A DNA stretch of 21,522 nucleotides. It comes from an uncultured Clostridia bacterium. GTDB lineage: Bacteria; Bacillota; Clostridia; Christensenellales; UBA1242. The notes beneath the pieces are model-generated. The model saw only the letters and a program-made list of their open reading frames with translations. It searched no databases and was not told the DNA's origin. The position numbers and the translations under genes are program-made. This document shows, piece after piece, positions 1 through 7,600 of the stretch (its first letter is position 1; each line of letters starts with the position of its first letter). Where the stretch lies: positions 1 through 21,522 of the forward strand of contig CALNBM010000089.1 of NCBI GenBank assembly GCA_937874195.1. Reading direction: 5' to 3'.

Positions 1-1110
1 GATAAGAGTTGGATTCACGAAATTGTGATGAGCGCCGGCAAAAAAGATGCTTGCGAACTGGGTGTGATAGACACTATCATTATTAAAAATGTGTTTGGCG
101 GACTTTCTAAAATTGGTTTTAAAAGTTGCGATCAAGGGCGAGAAAAGTTTCAAGGCGCAAGTTTAGATTTTGTTTGGTTTGATGAAGAACCGCCATACGA
201 TATTTATATGGAATGCAAAATGCGTTTGCTTGATAAATGTGGCGATATGTTTGGAACAATGACACCATTAAAAGGTCTTAGTTGGGTATATTCGCATATT
301 TATTTAAACGAATTTGGCGACAATGATATTTGGTACACACAAATGCAGTGGAATGACAATCCTTTTTTACATCAAGATGAAATAGACAAATATTCAAAAA
401 ATTTAAGTGCAGATGAATTGCAGACTAGAAAATATGGCAAATTTATGCATGCGTCGGGCATTGTTTATGACGAGTTTGACGAAAACATTCATGTGGTGGA
501 TAATTTTGAAGTCCCTTATGAATGGCAAGACACCATTTCTATTGACCCGGGGCTTCATAATCCGCTAAGTGTACATTGGTATGCGGTGGACTATGACGGA
601 AATGTGTATGTGGTGGCGGAACATTATGAAAGCAATAAAACGGTGGAATATCATGCAAATAAAATTAAGCAAATTTCATCACGATTAAACTGGCATAAAA
701 ACACTAACGGCATGATAGAAGCACTTATTGATAGTTCGGCGAGTCAACGAACGCTGGCAAGTGAGAAAAGTGTTGTTGAACTGTTTTACGACAATGGGAT
801 ATTAGTGAACACTCGAGTTAATAAGGATTTATATTCTGGCATTAATAGAGTGAAGGGCTATTTGAGAAACGCTAAAAGCGAGGTACGGCTATTTATTTTT
901 AAAAGTTGTGTGAATCTTATTCGTGAGATTAAAGGCTACTTTTGGGGAAATAACGATATTCCATTAAAAAAAGATGACCATGCTCTTGATGAATTAAGAT
1001 ACTATATTATGAACAGACCCGAAGTACCCTCAAAAAAAGAAATAAAAAGCGAACTAGTTAAAAACAAAGAACGACTTTATCGTAAACTTAAAATGCAAAG
1101 AGGTTATTAA
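1..1110 (+). CDS. terL: Phage terminase large subunit, 5'-truncated by window edge
   Basis: This is the DNA-packaging motor ATPase and nuclease that cuts concatemeric phage DNA and pumps it through the portal. The frame is open from base 1 (D-K-S-W-I-H before the GTG at 25), so the gene starts outside the window and the N-terminal Walker A is missing. Numbering from the GTG at 25: Walker B lies in DFVWFDEEPP (acidic D53-E55), followed by a coupling-motif-like TMTP (residues 78-81). The RuvC/RNase H-like nuclease domain follows, with acidic candidates D174 (SIDPG), D236 (LIDSS) and D318/D322 (DDHALDELRY). The visible part covers the end of the ATPase domain and the whole nuclease domain. It stops 22 nt before the next gene and heads a co-directional late operon. 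Identification is firm at family level; the packaging strategy (cos or pac) cannot be told. Confidence 0.95.
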   Translation, partial: DKSWIHEIVMSAGKKDACELGVIDTIIIKNVFGGLSKIGFKSCDQGREKFQGASLDFVWFDEEPPYDIYMECKMRLLDKCGDMFGTMTPLKGLSWVYSHIYLNEFGDNDIWYTQMQWNDNPFLHQDEIDKYSKNLSADELQTRKYGKFMHASGIVYDEFDENIHVVDNFEVPYEWQDTISIDPGLHNPLSVHWYAVDYDGNVYVVAEHYESNKTVEYHANKIKQISSRLNWHKNTNGMIEALIDSSASQRTLASEKSVVELFYDNGILVNTRVNKDLYSGINRVKGYLRNAKSEVRLFIFKSCVNLIREIKGYFWGNNDIPLKKDDHALDELRYYIMNRPEVPSKKEIKSELVKNKERLYRKLKMQRGY

Positions 1111-1132
1111 ATGTTTTTAAAGGATAAATGAA

Positions 1133-1453
1133 ATGAAAAAAACAAGTAAACAAACGGTTGAAATAAAAGAGGAAAATAGTGAAAGGCAAATAAAGGATGC
1201 GCTAATAAAAAAAGCGTTAGGTTTTACTGTGGAAGAAATAAACGAAGAATATAATTTTGTTGAAGATGAGCCAGTGCTTGCTAAAAGGAAACATAGTAAA
1301 AAACATTATCCGCCCGATTTATCCGCAATTCAATTAGTGCTTGCGAATTTAGATGATTTTAAAGAACTGGATAGTTTAACGATGGAACAGTTAGAAATGG
1401 AAAAAAAGCGATTAATAAAAGAATTAAGGAGAAGAACTCATGAAAATAGTTAG
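1133..1453 (+). CDS. Small phage packaging-associated protein (terminase-small-subunit-like), tentative
   Basis: This is a 106-aa highly charged protein. The N-terminal half contains IKDALIKKALGF followed by an acidic stretch (VEEINEEYNFVEDEP), then a basic KHSKKHYPPD segment and LSAIQLVLANL. A basic patch followed by (H/Y)-P-P-D-x-x-A-I and a short helix resembles the C-terminal signature of small terminase-like or DNA-binding proteins next to terL in Firmicutes phages. That is family-level recall, not a search result. The C-terminus (MEQLEMEKKRLIKELRRR) is a short amphipathic, coiled-coil-like helix. The start at 1133 has AAAGGA about 9 nt upstream; an earlier ATG at 1128 runs straight into a stop. 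The end overlaps the next gene by 14 nt, suggesting translational coupling. It could equally be an unrelated small morphogenesis protein. Confidence 0.6.
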   Translation: MKKTSKQTVEIKEENSERQIKDALIKKALGFTVEEINEEYNFVEDEPVLAKRKHSKKHYPPDLSAIQLVLANLDDFKELDSLTMEQLEMEKKRLIKELRRRTHENS

Positions 1454-1667
1454 TGTTAATATAAAAATAAAATGCGACATTGCAGGTTGTAAGCAATTTG
1501 CAGATTATGCGATTACTAGCAAAGGATTCTTTGCAGATAAAAATTTATATATTTGCGATAATTGTATGAAACAAATGCATAATTGGTACTCTCAAAAAGT
1601 TGTTCCTAAAAGCCCTAATAATTTTTTAAATAAAAATAAAAAAATAGGAGGGTATAATGAAAAATAA
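1440..1667 (+). CDS. Small zinc-ribbon-like phage protein
   Basis: This 75-aa protein has two cysteine pairs, C12-x4-C17 (KCDIAGCK) and C39-x2-C42 (YICDNCMKQMH). The pattern suggests one structural zinc site (C4, or C3H using the following His). Between the pairs is a beta-like stretch, and the C-terminus is short, Lys/Asn-rich and probably disordered. It resembles small treble-clef or zinc-ribbon proteins, but no specific family is recognised. It starts inside the end of the upstream gene with AAGGAG at 1427-1432, and its last codons overlap the portal start (1657) and contain the portal ribosome binding site. That tight coupling places it firmly in the packaging operon. Function unknown; nucleic-acid or protein binding is an inference from the zinc motif only. 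Confidence 0.75.
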   Translation: MKIVSVNIKIKCDIAGCKQFADYAITSKGFFADKNLYICDNCMKQMHNWYSQKVVPKSPNNFLNKNKKIGGYNEK

Positions 1668-3552
1668 AAACAAAAAACCGGTGGAAATTTTAGATGAAGA
1701 CAGCATAGTTGAAGAAGTGTTGGAAGATTTTAAAATGCGTAGTATAGAGCGCAAAACCTTTGAACGCGCGTGGCAACTTAACATTAATTTCTTTTTAGGC
1801 AATCAATTTTGCTCAGTGGACTCCAAAGGTGATATTGTTGATAATTTTAAGCAGTATTTTTGGGAAGAGCGTGAAGTTTTTAATCATATAACGCCATTAA
1901 TTGAACTTAGACTAAGCAAACTTGGTCGTGTTCGGCCGTCCCTTGCTGTTGTGCCTTTTTCCGATGAGCAAAACGATGTGTCAAATGCAAAGCTTAGTAA
2001 GAAAATATTAAAGGCGATTAGTCATAAAATAAACATGCCTAAATTAATTTCGCAAGCAACTATGTGGAGCGAGATTTGTGGAACGGTGTTTTATAAAGTT
2101 GGTTGGAATGAGTCAACGGGTAGAGTGTTGGCGATGAGTGAAGACGGACAACAGATGTGTGAGGGTGATATTGAAATTGCAGTTGTTAGCCCTTTTGAAA
2201 TTTATCCCGATAGTAATACTTATAATAATATTGAGCAGTGTAATAGTATTATATATGCGCGCGCTTTTCATGTTGACGCTGTTAAAAATATATGGGGGTT
2301 AGACACAAAAGGCCAAGATATAAATGTGTTTTCACTTGATAATATTTCTAACACTGGCGGACTGGGTTATCAATCCACAACTTCGAGTATTGCAAAATCT
2401 ATAAAGAAAAATCATGTGTTGGTATTAGAAAAATATGAAATGCCAACGATTGAATTTCCTAATGGCAGGCTAATTATCGTAGCGGGAAAAAGCTTAGCGT
2501 ATGTGGGGGAACTGCCTTATATAAATGGTGTTGACGGTAATCGCGGATTTCCTTTTATTAAACAATGTGCCGTTCCGGTTCCAAACTGTTTTTGGGGAGT
2601 AAGTGTGATTGAGCGGTGTATTCCTATTCAACGTGCGTACAACGCAGTTAAAAATAGAAAACACGAATATTTAAATAGGCTCACCATGGGAATATTGGCT
2701 GTGGAAGACGGATCCATTGATATGGAAAATTTAGAAGAAGAAGGGTTGTCGCCCGGCAAAGTGTTAGTTTATCGTCAAGGGTCAAATAGTCCTAGAATGC
2801 TTTCATCGGGTAGTGTTCCGCTGGATTTTCAATATGAAGAAAACCAGTTATTAGCGGAATTTACAAAAATTAGTGGAGTAAACGACCTGCTAAGTTCAAA
2901 TATTGCGGGGCAAAACATAAGCGGAATCGCTCTTCAATTATTAATAGAGCAGGATGAAGTTAGATTGATTTCCAGTGCGGAAGAAATTAGAACATCGGCA
3001 AAAGAAATCGCCAAACATATTTTAAGATTATACAAACAATTTGCAGTTTTTCCGCATGCATCAAAACTTATTAGTGAAGACGGAAGTGTGGAAATTTTTT
3101 ATTGGAAAAATAGCAATATTTCAAGTGAAGATATAGTGTTTGAAACAGAAAACGAAATCAATGAAACGCTTGCACAAAAACGAAGCATGCTGTTTGAGTT
3201 GTTACGGACGGGACTACTTAATGATGAAGACGGTAAACTATCAAATTCCACGCGTGCAAAAATTTTGGAACAACTTGGCTTTGGAATTTGGGAAAGCGCA
3301 CAGGATATTAAAAACTTGCAAATAAACAGAGCAATTAAAGAAAATTTAATGTTAGTAAACGATGGCAATATTAATGCACCTAAAGAAATTGATGACCATG
3401 AAGTTCATATAAATAATCATATTTCGTTTATGCTTTCTAAAGAATTTGATAAATGTAATGATAAACTGGAAGAGAAGCTCCTAAAACATATTAAAGAACA
3501 TAAAGTATTTGAAAAGTTAACAGCGCAAGCAGAAATTGTAGCAAAAGATTAA
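1657..3552 (+). CDS. Phage portal protein (P22-like, podovirus type)
   Basis: This 631-aa protein forms the dodecameric ring at one capsid vertex through which DNA is packaged and ejected. The N-terminal region has the features of the large portal family in Firmicutes phages: a helical WQLNINFFLGNQF, then REVFNHITPLIELRLSKLGRVRPSL. A hydrophobic WSEICGTVFYKVGW follows, then a conserved middle region (PFEIYPDS, FPFIKQCAVPVPNCFWGVSVIE) typical of the wing/stem. A helical, charged C-terminal crown/barrel region follows (residues about 430-631). Length is above the SPP1 type (about 500) and near the P22 type (about 725). The ATG at 1657 has AGGAGGG at 1646-1652. It sits directly downstream of terL, as portals normally do. 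It is followed by an unusually long 554-nt noncoding spacer before the scaffold gene. Confidence 0.92.
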   Translation: MKNKNKKPVEILDEDSIVEEVLEDFKMRSIERKTFERAWQLNINFFLGNQFCSVDSKGDIVDNFKQYFWEEREVFNHITPLIELRLSKLGRVRPSLAVVPFSDEQNDVSNAKLSKKILKAISHKINMPKLISQATMWSEICGTVFYKVGWNESTGRVLAMSEDGQQMCEGDIEIAVVSPFEIYPDSNTYNNIEQCNSIIYARAFHVDAVKNIWGLDTKGQDINVFSLDNISNTGGLGYQSTTSSIAKSIKKNHVLVLEKYEMPTIEFPNGRLIIVAGKSLAYVGELPYINGVDGNRGFPFIKQCAVPVPNCFWGVSVIERCIPIQRAYNAVKNRKHEYLNRLTMGILAVEDGSIDMENLEEEGLSPGKVLVYRQGSNSPRMLSSGSVPLDFQYEENQLLAEFTKISGVNDLLSSNIAGQNISGIALQLLIEQDEVRLISSAEEIRTSAKEIAKHILRLYKQFAVFPHASKLISEDGSVEIFYWKNSNISSEDIVFETENEINETLAQKRSMLFELLRTGLLNDEDGKLSNSTRAKILEQLGFGIWESAQDIKNLQINRAIKENLMLVNDGNINAPKEIDDHEVHINNHISFMLSKEFDKCNDKLEEKLLKHIKEHKVFEKLTAQAEIVAKD

Positions 3553-3752
3553 TAGTTTAATTTTAAAAATTGTAAAATTAAAAAAGCTTTAAAATCGCGT
3601 AATTATTTGTAAGTTTTATAGTCAAAAACATATGTTCGGTTGACATAAAATAACCTTCAAACTGTCAAACATTAGTAGTTATTGTCAATAGTAAACTTCC
3701 TTTAATGTGCTATGCAATTTAATTTAAAGTTTTGTCGAAAGAGTGTTTAGTT

Positions 3753-3780
3753 TTGACAAAATGTATGTATGGAGTATAGA
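3753..3780 (+). promoter_or_regulatory. Candidate sigma-A promoter for scaffold/capsid genes
   Basis: A perfect -35 TTGACA (3753-3758) is followed by a 16-nt spacer and TATAGA (3775-3780) as a partial -10. It would give a leader of about 320 nt before the scaffold start. A second, weaker candidate is TTGACA (3989-3994), 17 nt, TATTAC (4012-4017), closer to the gene. These are pattern matches only. Confidence 0.35.
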
Positions 3781-3807
3781 GAAAAAATATGGAGTGTAAA
3801 TAACAAT

Positions 3808-3841
3808 ATTATGTGAAAATAAGCATTATGTGAAAATAAGC
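3808..3841. repeat. 17-bp perfect tandem duplication
   Basis: The unit ATTATGTGAAAATAAGC occurs twice head to tail (3808-3824 and 3825-3841) without mismatch. It lies in the portal-scaffold spacer and is not coding. It may be a recent slippage duplication or a doubled protein-binding site. Confidence 0.9.
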
Positions 3842-3965
3842 AATTAATAAAAATAGCTATTTATAATCTAACTAATACAAATTTTTGAAATTTATATGTT
3901 TTAAAAACGATATATAATTGGTTGACATGAAACCGACTAAAAATCAACAACTTAATTGGTGTGTA

Positions 3966-3995
3966 ATGTCAATAATGGTCTTATGTTATTGACAT
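3966..3995. repeat. 10-bp inverted repeat overlapping a TTGACA box
   Basis: Arms ATGTCAATAA (3966-3975) and TTATTGACAT (3986-3995) are perfect reverse complements around a 10-nt loop. The right arm contains the TTGACA of the weaker promoter candidate, so the element could act as an operator over a -35 box or as a hairpin. No T-tract follows, so it is not a terminator on the + strand. Confidence 0.7.
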
Positions 3996-4106
3996 ACTTG
4001 TAAAACTGAATTATTACTTTATGTTTAATTTTTTGCTAAGATTGATATTTTTGTGTTATCGTTGAAATTCAAATTCATACAAATAAATTTTAAACAGGAG
4101 AATATT

Positions 4107-4775
4107 ATGAAAGAAAAAAATAATATTGGAGAACAACCAAAAGAAAGTGTTTTAGAAAATGCGAAAGTGTTAGAAAAAGATGAAGTTGAAAATAATTTAA
4201 ACACCGACGAATTAGAAAAAACAGAATCTTCGGGCTCTCCATTTGGGAAATTTAAAAACGCCGATAGTTTGCATAGTGCATATCTCGACTTAGAAAAGCA
4301 ATTTACTAAAAAAAGCCAGAGATTAAGTGAACTTGAAAAAGCGGTTGAGCAGGATAATGTTGTAAGAAAAACACCCTGCTTTGAGCGTGAAAATTGGCGT
4401 AGTGAAGTGAAAGAATTTTTATCTTCACACAGTGGCGCACTGGAACATGCTAGCGATATTTCTAATGAGCTAATAAGTGATAATAATTTGGCGTGCTTGC
4501 CAAACTCTCTGGAACTAGCTTATGCAAAAGTACTCGCTCGCAAAAATAAGTCGGCCAGCGAACTTTTAAACGATAAGGAATTTGTTGAAAACAATATTTT
4601 GAAAAATGATAACATTAAAAATCGAATAATAAAAGAATATATTGAGAGTGTAAACCTTAAAAAAACACCGCCAGTGGTACTTTCTAATAAAGGTTCATCG
4701 GTGGGGTTTTCCTTGCCTCAAAAACCAGCAAATTTGCAAGACGCTAAAGCGATGGTGGAAAAATTGTTCTTTTAA
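4107..4775 (+). CDS. Phage capsid scaffolding protein
   Basis: This is a 222-aa, very charged, mostly helical protein located directly before the major capsid gene, the standard place for a scaffold that guides procapsid assembly and is then lost. The N-terminus is acidic and disordered. FGKFKNADSLHSAYLDLEKQF followed by TKKSQRLSELEKAV (about residues 46-80) is a coiled-coil block with the K-F-K-x-x-x-x-L-x-x-A-Y pattern common in Firmicutes phage scaffolds. The C-terminus (ANLQDAKAMVEKLFF) is a short helix of the kind that contacts the coat protein. The open frame extends upstream to a GTG at 4053, but ATG 4107 is chosen because ACAGGAG (4094-4100) precedes it at normal spacing and the upstream residues look like translated spacer. 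Function rests on position and composition. Confidence 0.82.
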   Translation: MKEKNNIGEQPKESVLENAKVLEKDEVENNLNTDELEKTESSGSPFGKFKNADSLHSAYLDLEKQFTKKSQRLSELEKAVEQDNVVRKTPCFERENWRSEVKEFLSSHSGALEHASDISNELISDNNLACLPNSLELAYAKVLARKNKSASELLNDKEFVENNILKNDNIKNRIIKEYIESVNLKKTPPVVLSNKGSSVGFSLPQKPANLQDAKAMVEKLFF

Positions 4776-4895
4776 AACTTATTTTCCTTATAGTTAAAAA
4801 GTTTTATTAAACTTAAAAAAGTTTAAGCGAAAAAAAATTACTTAATCTATAAAAAATGCAAAGAAAAATAAATAAAGTTTATAAAGGAGATAAAA

Positions 4896-6071
4896 ATGGT
4901 TACATTAACTTCGGCAGATAATGCGTTAAAAAGCGTTTATTTAGGAGTGGTAAGCGATCAATTAAATATAAAATCAAATCCGCTTCTTAGTAAAATCAAA
5001 CAATCCACTGCGGATGTTTGGGGTAAAGAAGTAATAAAACTTGCCCCTTTCGGACTAAACGGTGGCGTGGGAGCAGGAGCGGAAGACGGTGCTTTGCCAC
5101 AGTCATTTAGCAATCAATATGTTCAATTTAAAGCATCATTAAAAAATTTATATGGAAAAATTGAGCTAAGTGATAAATCTATAAGAGCAAGCCAAAATAA
5201 TTCGGGTGCATTTGTAAATTTATTAAATGCAGAAATGGAAGGACTAATAAAAGCAAGTTCCTTTAATTTAGGAAGAATGCTTTATGCTGACGGTTCTGGA
5301 AAATTATTAAAAACTTTTATCCATGAAGAGGGAGCGAGTACACTAACTAATTGTGATCAAGTAAAATCGTTTATGGAAGGAATGACAACTGAAGTGGTGG
5401 ATATTGCAAGCGGACAAGCACTAACAAATAGCGTTAGGCGAGTTTCAAAAGTTGATAGAGGCAGTAAGGCAGTAAACTTTTCGAGTGGGTTTGCTTCTTT
5501 ATTAAACCCAACCGATCATGCAATCACAATGCAAAATTCCTACAATAAGGAAATAACAGGACTAGGTAAAATTTTTAGTAATGACGGCAGTTTATATGGA
5601 GTGGATAGAAATACTCACTCATGGATGAAGCCATATATGAAAGAAAATGTTGGAGCTATATCAGATGTGGTAATTCAAGAAGCCATAGATTATTTAGATG
5701 AAGTAACCGGGAGTGATGTTGATTTTATAACTTGCTCCAGCGATGTTAAAAGAGCATATCAAAATTATCTAAGCACTTTTAGAAGAAACATCGATTATAT
5801 GGATTTAGAAGGTGGATATAAAGCAATGTCATTTTCTGGTGTGCCTATTATTTCTGATAGGTTTATTGAAGACGGAACAATGTATTTGCTAAACACAAAA
5901 GAGTTTGTTCTTCATCAATTATGTGATTGGGAATGGTTGGAAGGAGATGACGGAAAAATATTAAAACAATCGCTAAATTCTCCAACTTATATGGCAACAC
6001 TTGTTAAATATGCAGAACTAATTTGTGATAAACCAAACGGTCAGGCAAAGTTATCTGGGATAACAGCTTAA
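4896..6071 (+). CDS. Phage major capsid protein (HK97-fold family)
   Basis: This 391-aa protein is the main shell subunit. The start has AAAGGAGA at 4883-4890. The N-terminal region (residues about 1-60: ADNALKSVYLGVVSDQLN, NPLLSKIKQ, DVWGKEVIKLAPFGLNGGVGAG) is followed by a helix-rich block with LYGKIELSDKSIRAS and LLNAEMEGLIKASSFNLGRMLY, a pattern seen in major capsid proteins of Firmicutes phages. The later part includes DVDFITCSSDVKRAYQ and FSGVPIISDRFIEDGTMYLLN, the typical P-domain/A-domain region ending in a beta strand that carries the coat subunit contacts. There is no N-terminal protease or delta domain, which agrees with a separate scaffold gene upstream. Length and gene order (portal, scaffold, capsid) support the call. 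Confidence 0.92.
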   Translation: MVTLTSADNALKSVYLGVVSDQLNIKSNPLLSKIKQSTADVWGKEVIKLAPFGLNGGVGAGAEDGALPQSFSNQYVQFKASLKNLYGKIELSDKSIRASQNNSGAFVNLLNAEMEGLIKASSFNLGRMLYADGSGKLLKTFIHEEGASTLTNCDQVKSFMEGMTTEVVDIASGQALTNSVRRVSKVDRGSKAVNFSSGFASLLNPTDHAITMQNSYNKEITGLGKIFSNDGSLYGVDRNTHSWMKPYMKENVGAISDVVIQEAIDYLDEVTGSDVDFITCSSDVKRAYQNYLSTFRRNIDYMDLEGGYKAMSFSGVPIISDRFIEDGTMYLLNTKEFVLHQLCDWEWLEGDDGKILKQSLNSPTYMATLVKYAELICDKPNGQAKLSGITA

Positions 6072-6340
6072 ATGATTTGACATAATACTTGAAAACAGAA
6101 AAATACTTAAAAAACTTGAAAAAATTTAAAACTAATCTTAATAATTATGAGTAGTGCAAGAGTATATTTTTGTTTAAAACTTATGGAAACTTTTTTAATA
6201 GATAATTTTATAGTGCAACTATAATAAAACACAAATCAAGTAAATACTGTTAATAATTTCTCATATTAGTAACAATATGTGGGAGATTTTTGTCAATAAG
6301 TATTAGGTTTATGTCAAATATTGAAAATATGGAGGCCGTT

Positions 6341-6727
6341 ATGAAATATATAACAAAAATTAATAGAGATTTATTTAATATTGTTAAACGATTAAAAGCC
6401 ATAGATAAAAAATATTTTGTAGTTTTTAATCACAAATTTAAAAGGTTTGAAATTCATAACGCCTCCCAATTTTCTAACACACTATCTCTTGTTTGCCCCT
6501 ATCCAAAACTTGATATTAGAGTGCTGGATTTAGTGATAAAAACACGGGTGGAAAGAGGTGCAGAACTTCTTGATAAAATAGAAAAACACAATCAAAAATT
6601 AGAGGAAATAAAAACAAATAATGCACTCGATTATTCGTCATGTATGTTAAAAGAAATTCACTCTTATGCGTTAAAAGGGGGCAAAGATTTTGACTACCGA
6701 AAGGCATATTTAAATGATTGGATATAA
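6341..6727 (+). CDS. Conserved small phage protein of unknown function after capsid
   Basis: This is a 128-aa protein if started at ATG 6341, which has GGAGG at 6331-6335 six bases upstream. The frame runs 17 codons further upstream but without a good ribosome binding site. The N-terminal part (MKYITKINRDLFNIVKRLKAIDKKYFVVFNHKFKRFEIHNASQ) contains alternating beta strands resembling a protein that reads 'F-x-V-x-F-N-x-x-x-x-R-F-E-I-H'. The middle has a conserved-looking LDIRVLDLVIKTRVERGAELLDKIEKHNQKLEE helix-turn-helix stretch, and the C-terminus is short and polar. Similar small proteins occur between capsid and connector genes in clostridial phages (recalled, not searched). No enzymatic motif, signal or membrane segment is visible. 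A role in head completion or connector assembly is inferred only from position. Confidence 0.75.
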   Translation: MKYITKINRDLFNIVKRLKAIDKKYFVVFNHKFKRFEIHNASQFSNTLSLVCPYPKLDIRVLDLVIKTRVERGAELLDKIEKHNQKLEEIKTNNALDYSSCMLKEIHSYALKGGKDFDYRKAYLNDWI

Positions 6728-7032
6728 AATATATAATATCAAATAATGTTTAATTAGTGCTTAATTTATTGCATGCATTAAAGAATTTCAAACTGATATT
6801 TAATTATCAATTTAATTAACAATCAATTTGAAAGATAACAAAAAATAAGCATTATTTAGTGATATTGTTATTTTAAAAAAAATATCAGTTTAACATAATT
6901 ATTGCATTATTTATATTGTTTTTTATTAAAAAATTATAAAATACAAAACTGCAAACTAAATTAAAGTTAAAAAACTATATAATAACAAAGCAAAACTGTG
7001 CTTTACGGTCAAAGCTCTAAAAGGAGGAGTAA
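6728..7032. other. AT-rich noncoding spacer with distant 12-bp inverted repeat
   Basis: This 305-nt spacer has no ORF. Arms AAACTGATATTT (6790-6801) and AAATATCAGTTT (6880-6891) are perfect inverted repeats 78 nt apart. A small AAATAA/TTATTT hairpin lies between them (6843-6857). The end carries a very strong ribosome binding site (AAGGAGGAG) for the connector gene. No convincing promoter or terminator is seen. Confidence 0.6.
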
Positions 7033-7590
7033 ATGATAGTTAAGAAAATTTTACTTAGTGTTTGCACTATGCTTCAACTAACAGAATTAGCAAGCGAAAT
7101 TGAACAGGACGAGACAAGCGAAGAAGTTAAATTAATGCTAGCGTGTGTAAACTATGTTAATAACATAATAGCCACCGACTACATAAAAATTTATAAAACC
7201 GTTGAAATAAGCGTGGAAGATTCCGCCCAAGAAATTGAATTTTCACAAATATCCAGCCATACTTTTTTAGGAGTTAAAAGCGTAATTGATGAGAGCGGAA
7301 ATAAAATAAATTTTACTGTTACAGATAGTGGTTTAAAGGTTTATAAAAATGGAAAGATGAAAGTCTGTTTTGCATATTTTCCAGATGAACTGTTACTGGA
7401 TGACAGTATTACAAATTACAAAACCAAAATTAATGAACGAATTTTTGCGTATGGTGTTGCAGCAGAATATTTGTTTATTAAAGGAATTGTTGACGATGCC
7501 AGCATGTGGGATGAAAGATTTAAAAGAGAGCTTTTAACTATCACAAGAAAACTAAAATCAACAATCCTTCCAATAAGAAAATTTAAATAA
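7033..7590 (+). CDS. Phage head-tail connector / adaptor protein
   Basis: This 185-aa protein probably attaches under the portal and helps close the head and join the tail. The N-terminal half is helical (MIVKKILLSVCTMLQLTELA, then EVKLMLACVNYVNNIIATDYIKIYKTVEI), followed by a beta region (KSVIDESGNKINFTVTDSGLKVYKNGKMKVCFAYFPDEL). The helical end is RIFAYGVAAEYLFIKGIVDDASMWDERFKRELLTITRKLKS, where the A-Y-G-V-A-A-E-Y and W-D-x-R-F/Y-K patterns match a recurrent connector-type family in Firmicutes podovirus-like prophages. AAGGAGGAG (7021-7029) precedes ATG 7033. The 10-nt gap to the next gene, whose Shine-Dalgarno sequence begins right after this stop codon, suggests coupled translation. The exact structural equivalent (P22 gp4-like or gp6-like) is inferred. 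Confidence 0.75.
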   Translation: MIVKKILLSVCTMLQLTELASEIEQDETSEEVKLMLACVNYVNNIIATDYIKIYKTVEISVEDSAQEIEFSQISSHTFLGVKSVIDESGNKINFTVTDSGLKVYKNGKMKVCFAYFPDELLLDDSITNYKTKINERIFAYGVAAEYLFIKGIVDDASMWDERFKRELLTITRKLKSTILPIRKFK

Positions 7591-7600
7591 GGAGGGCAAA

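Larger units (their letters stand above)
3553..4106. other. Noncoding spacer between portal and scaffold, rich in TTGACA/TGTCAA motifs
   Basis: This 554-nt AT-rich spacer has no credible ORF. It holds seven TTGACA or TGTCAA hexamers (3640, 3663, 3683, 3753, 3922, 3967, 3989), a 17-bp perfect tandem duplication (3808-3841) and a 10-bp inverted repeat (3966-3995). A gap this long inside a phage morphogenesis operon is unusual. It may hold internal promoters and operators, or be the scar of a lost gene. Confidence 0.8.

Noticed and set aside
25..30. GTG/ATG at 25-30 as the terminase start
   Set aside because: The frame is open from base 1 and the Walker A half of the ATPase is missing, so this is an internal position.
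4053..4106. GTG 4053 as the scaffold start
   Set aside because: It has no ribosome binding site and the extra residues are unstructured; ATG 4107 has ACAGGAG at good spacing.
6290..6340. Upstream start of the 128-aa phage protein
   Set aside because: GGAGG at 6331-6335 clearly serves ATG 6341.
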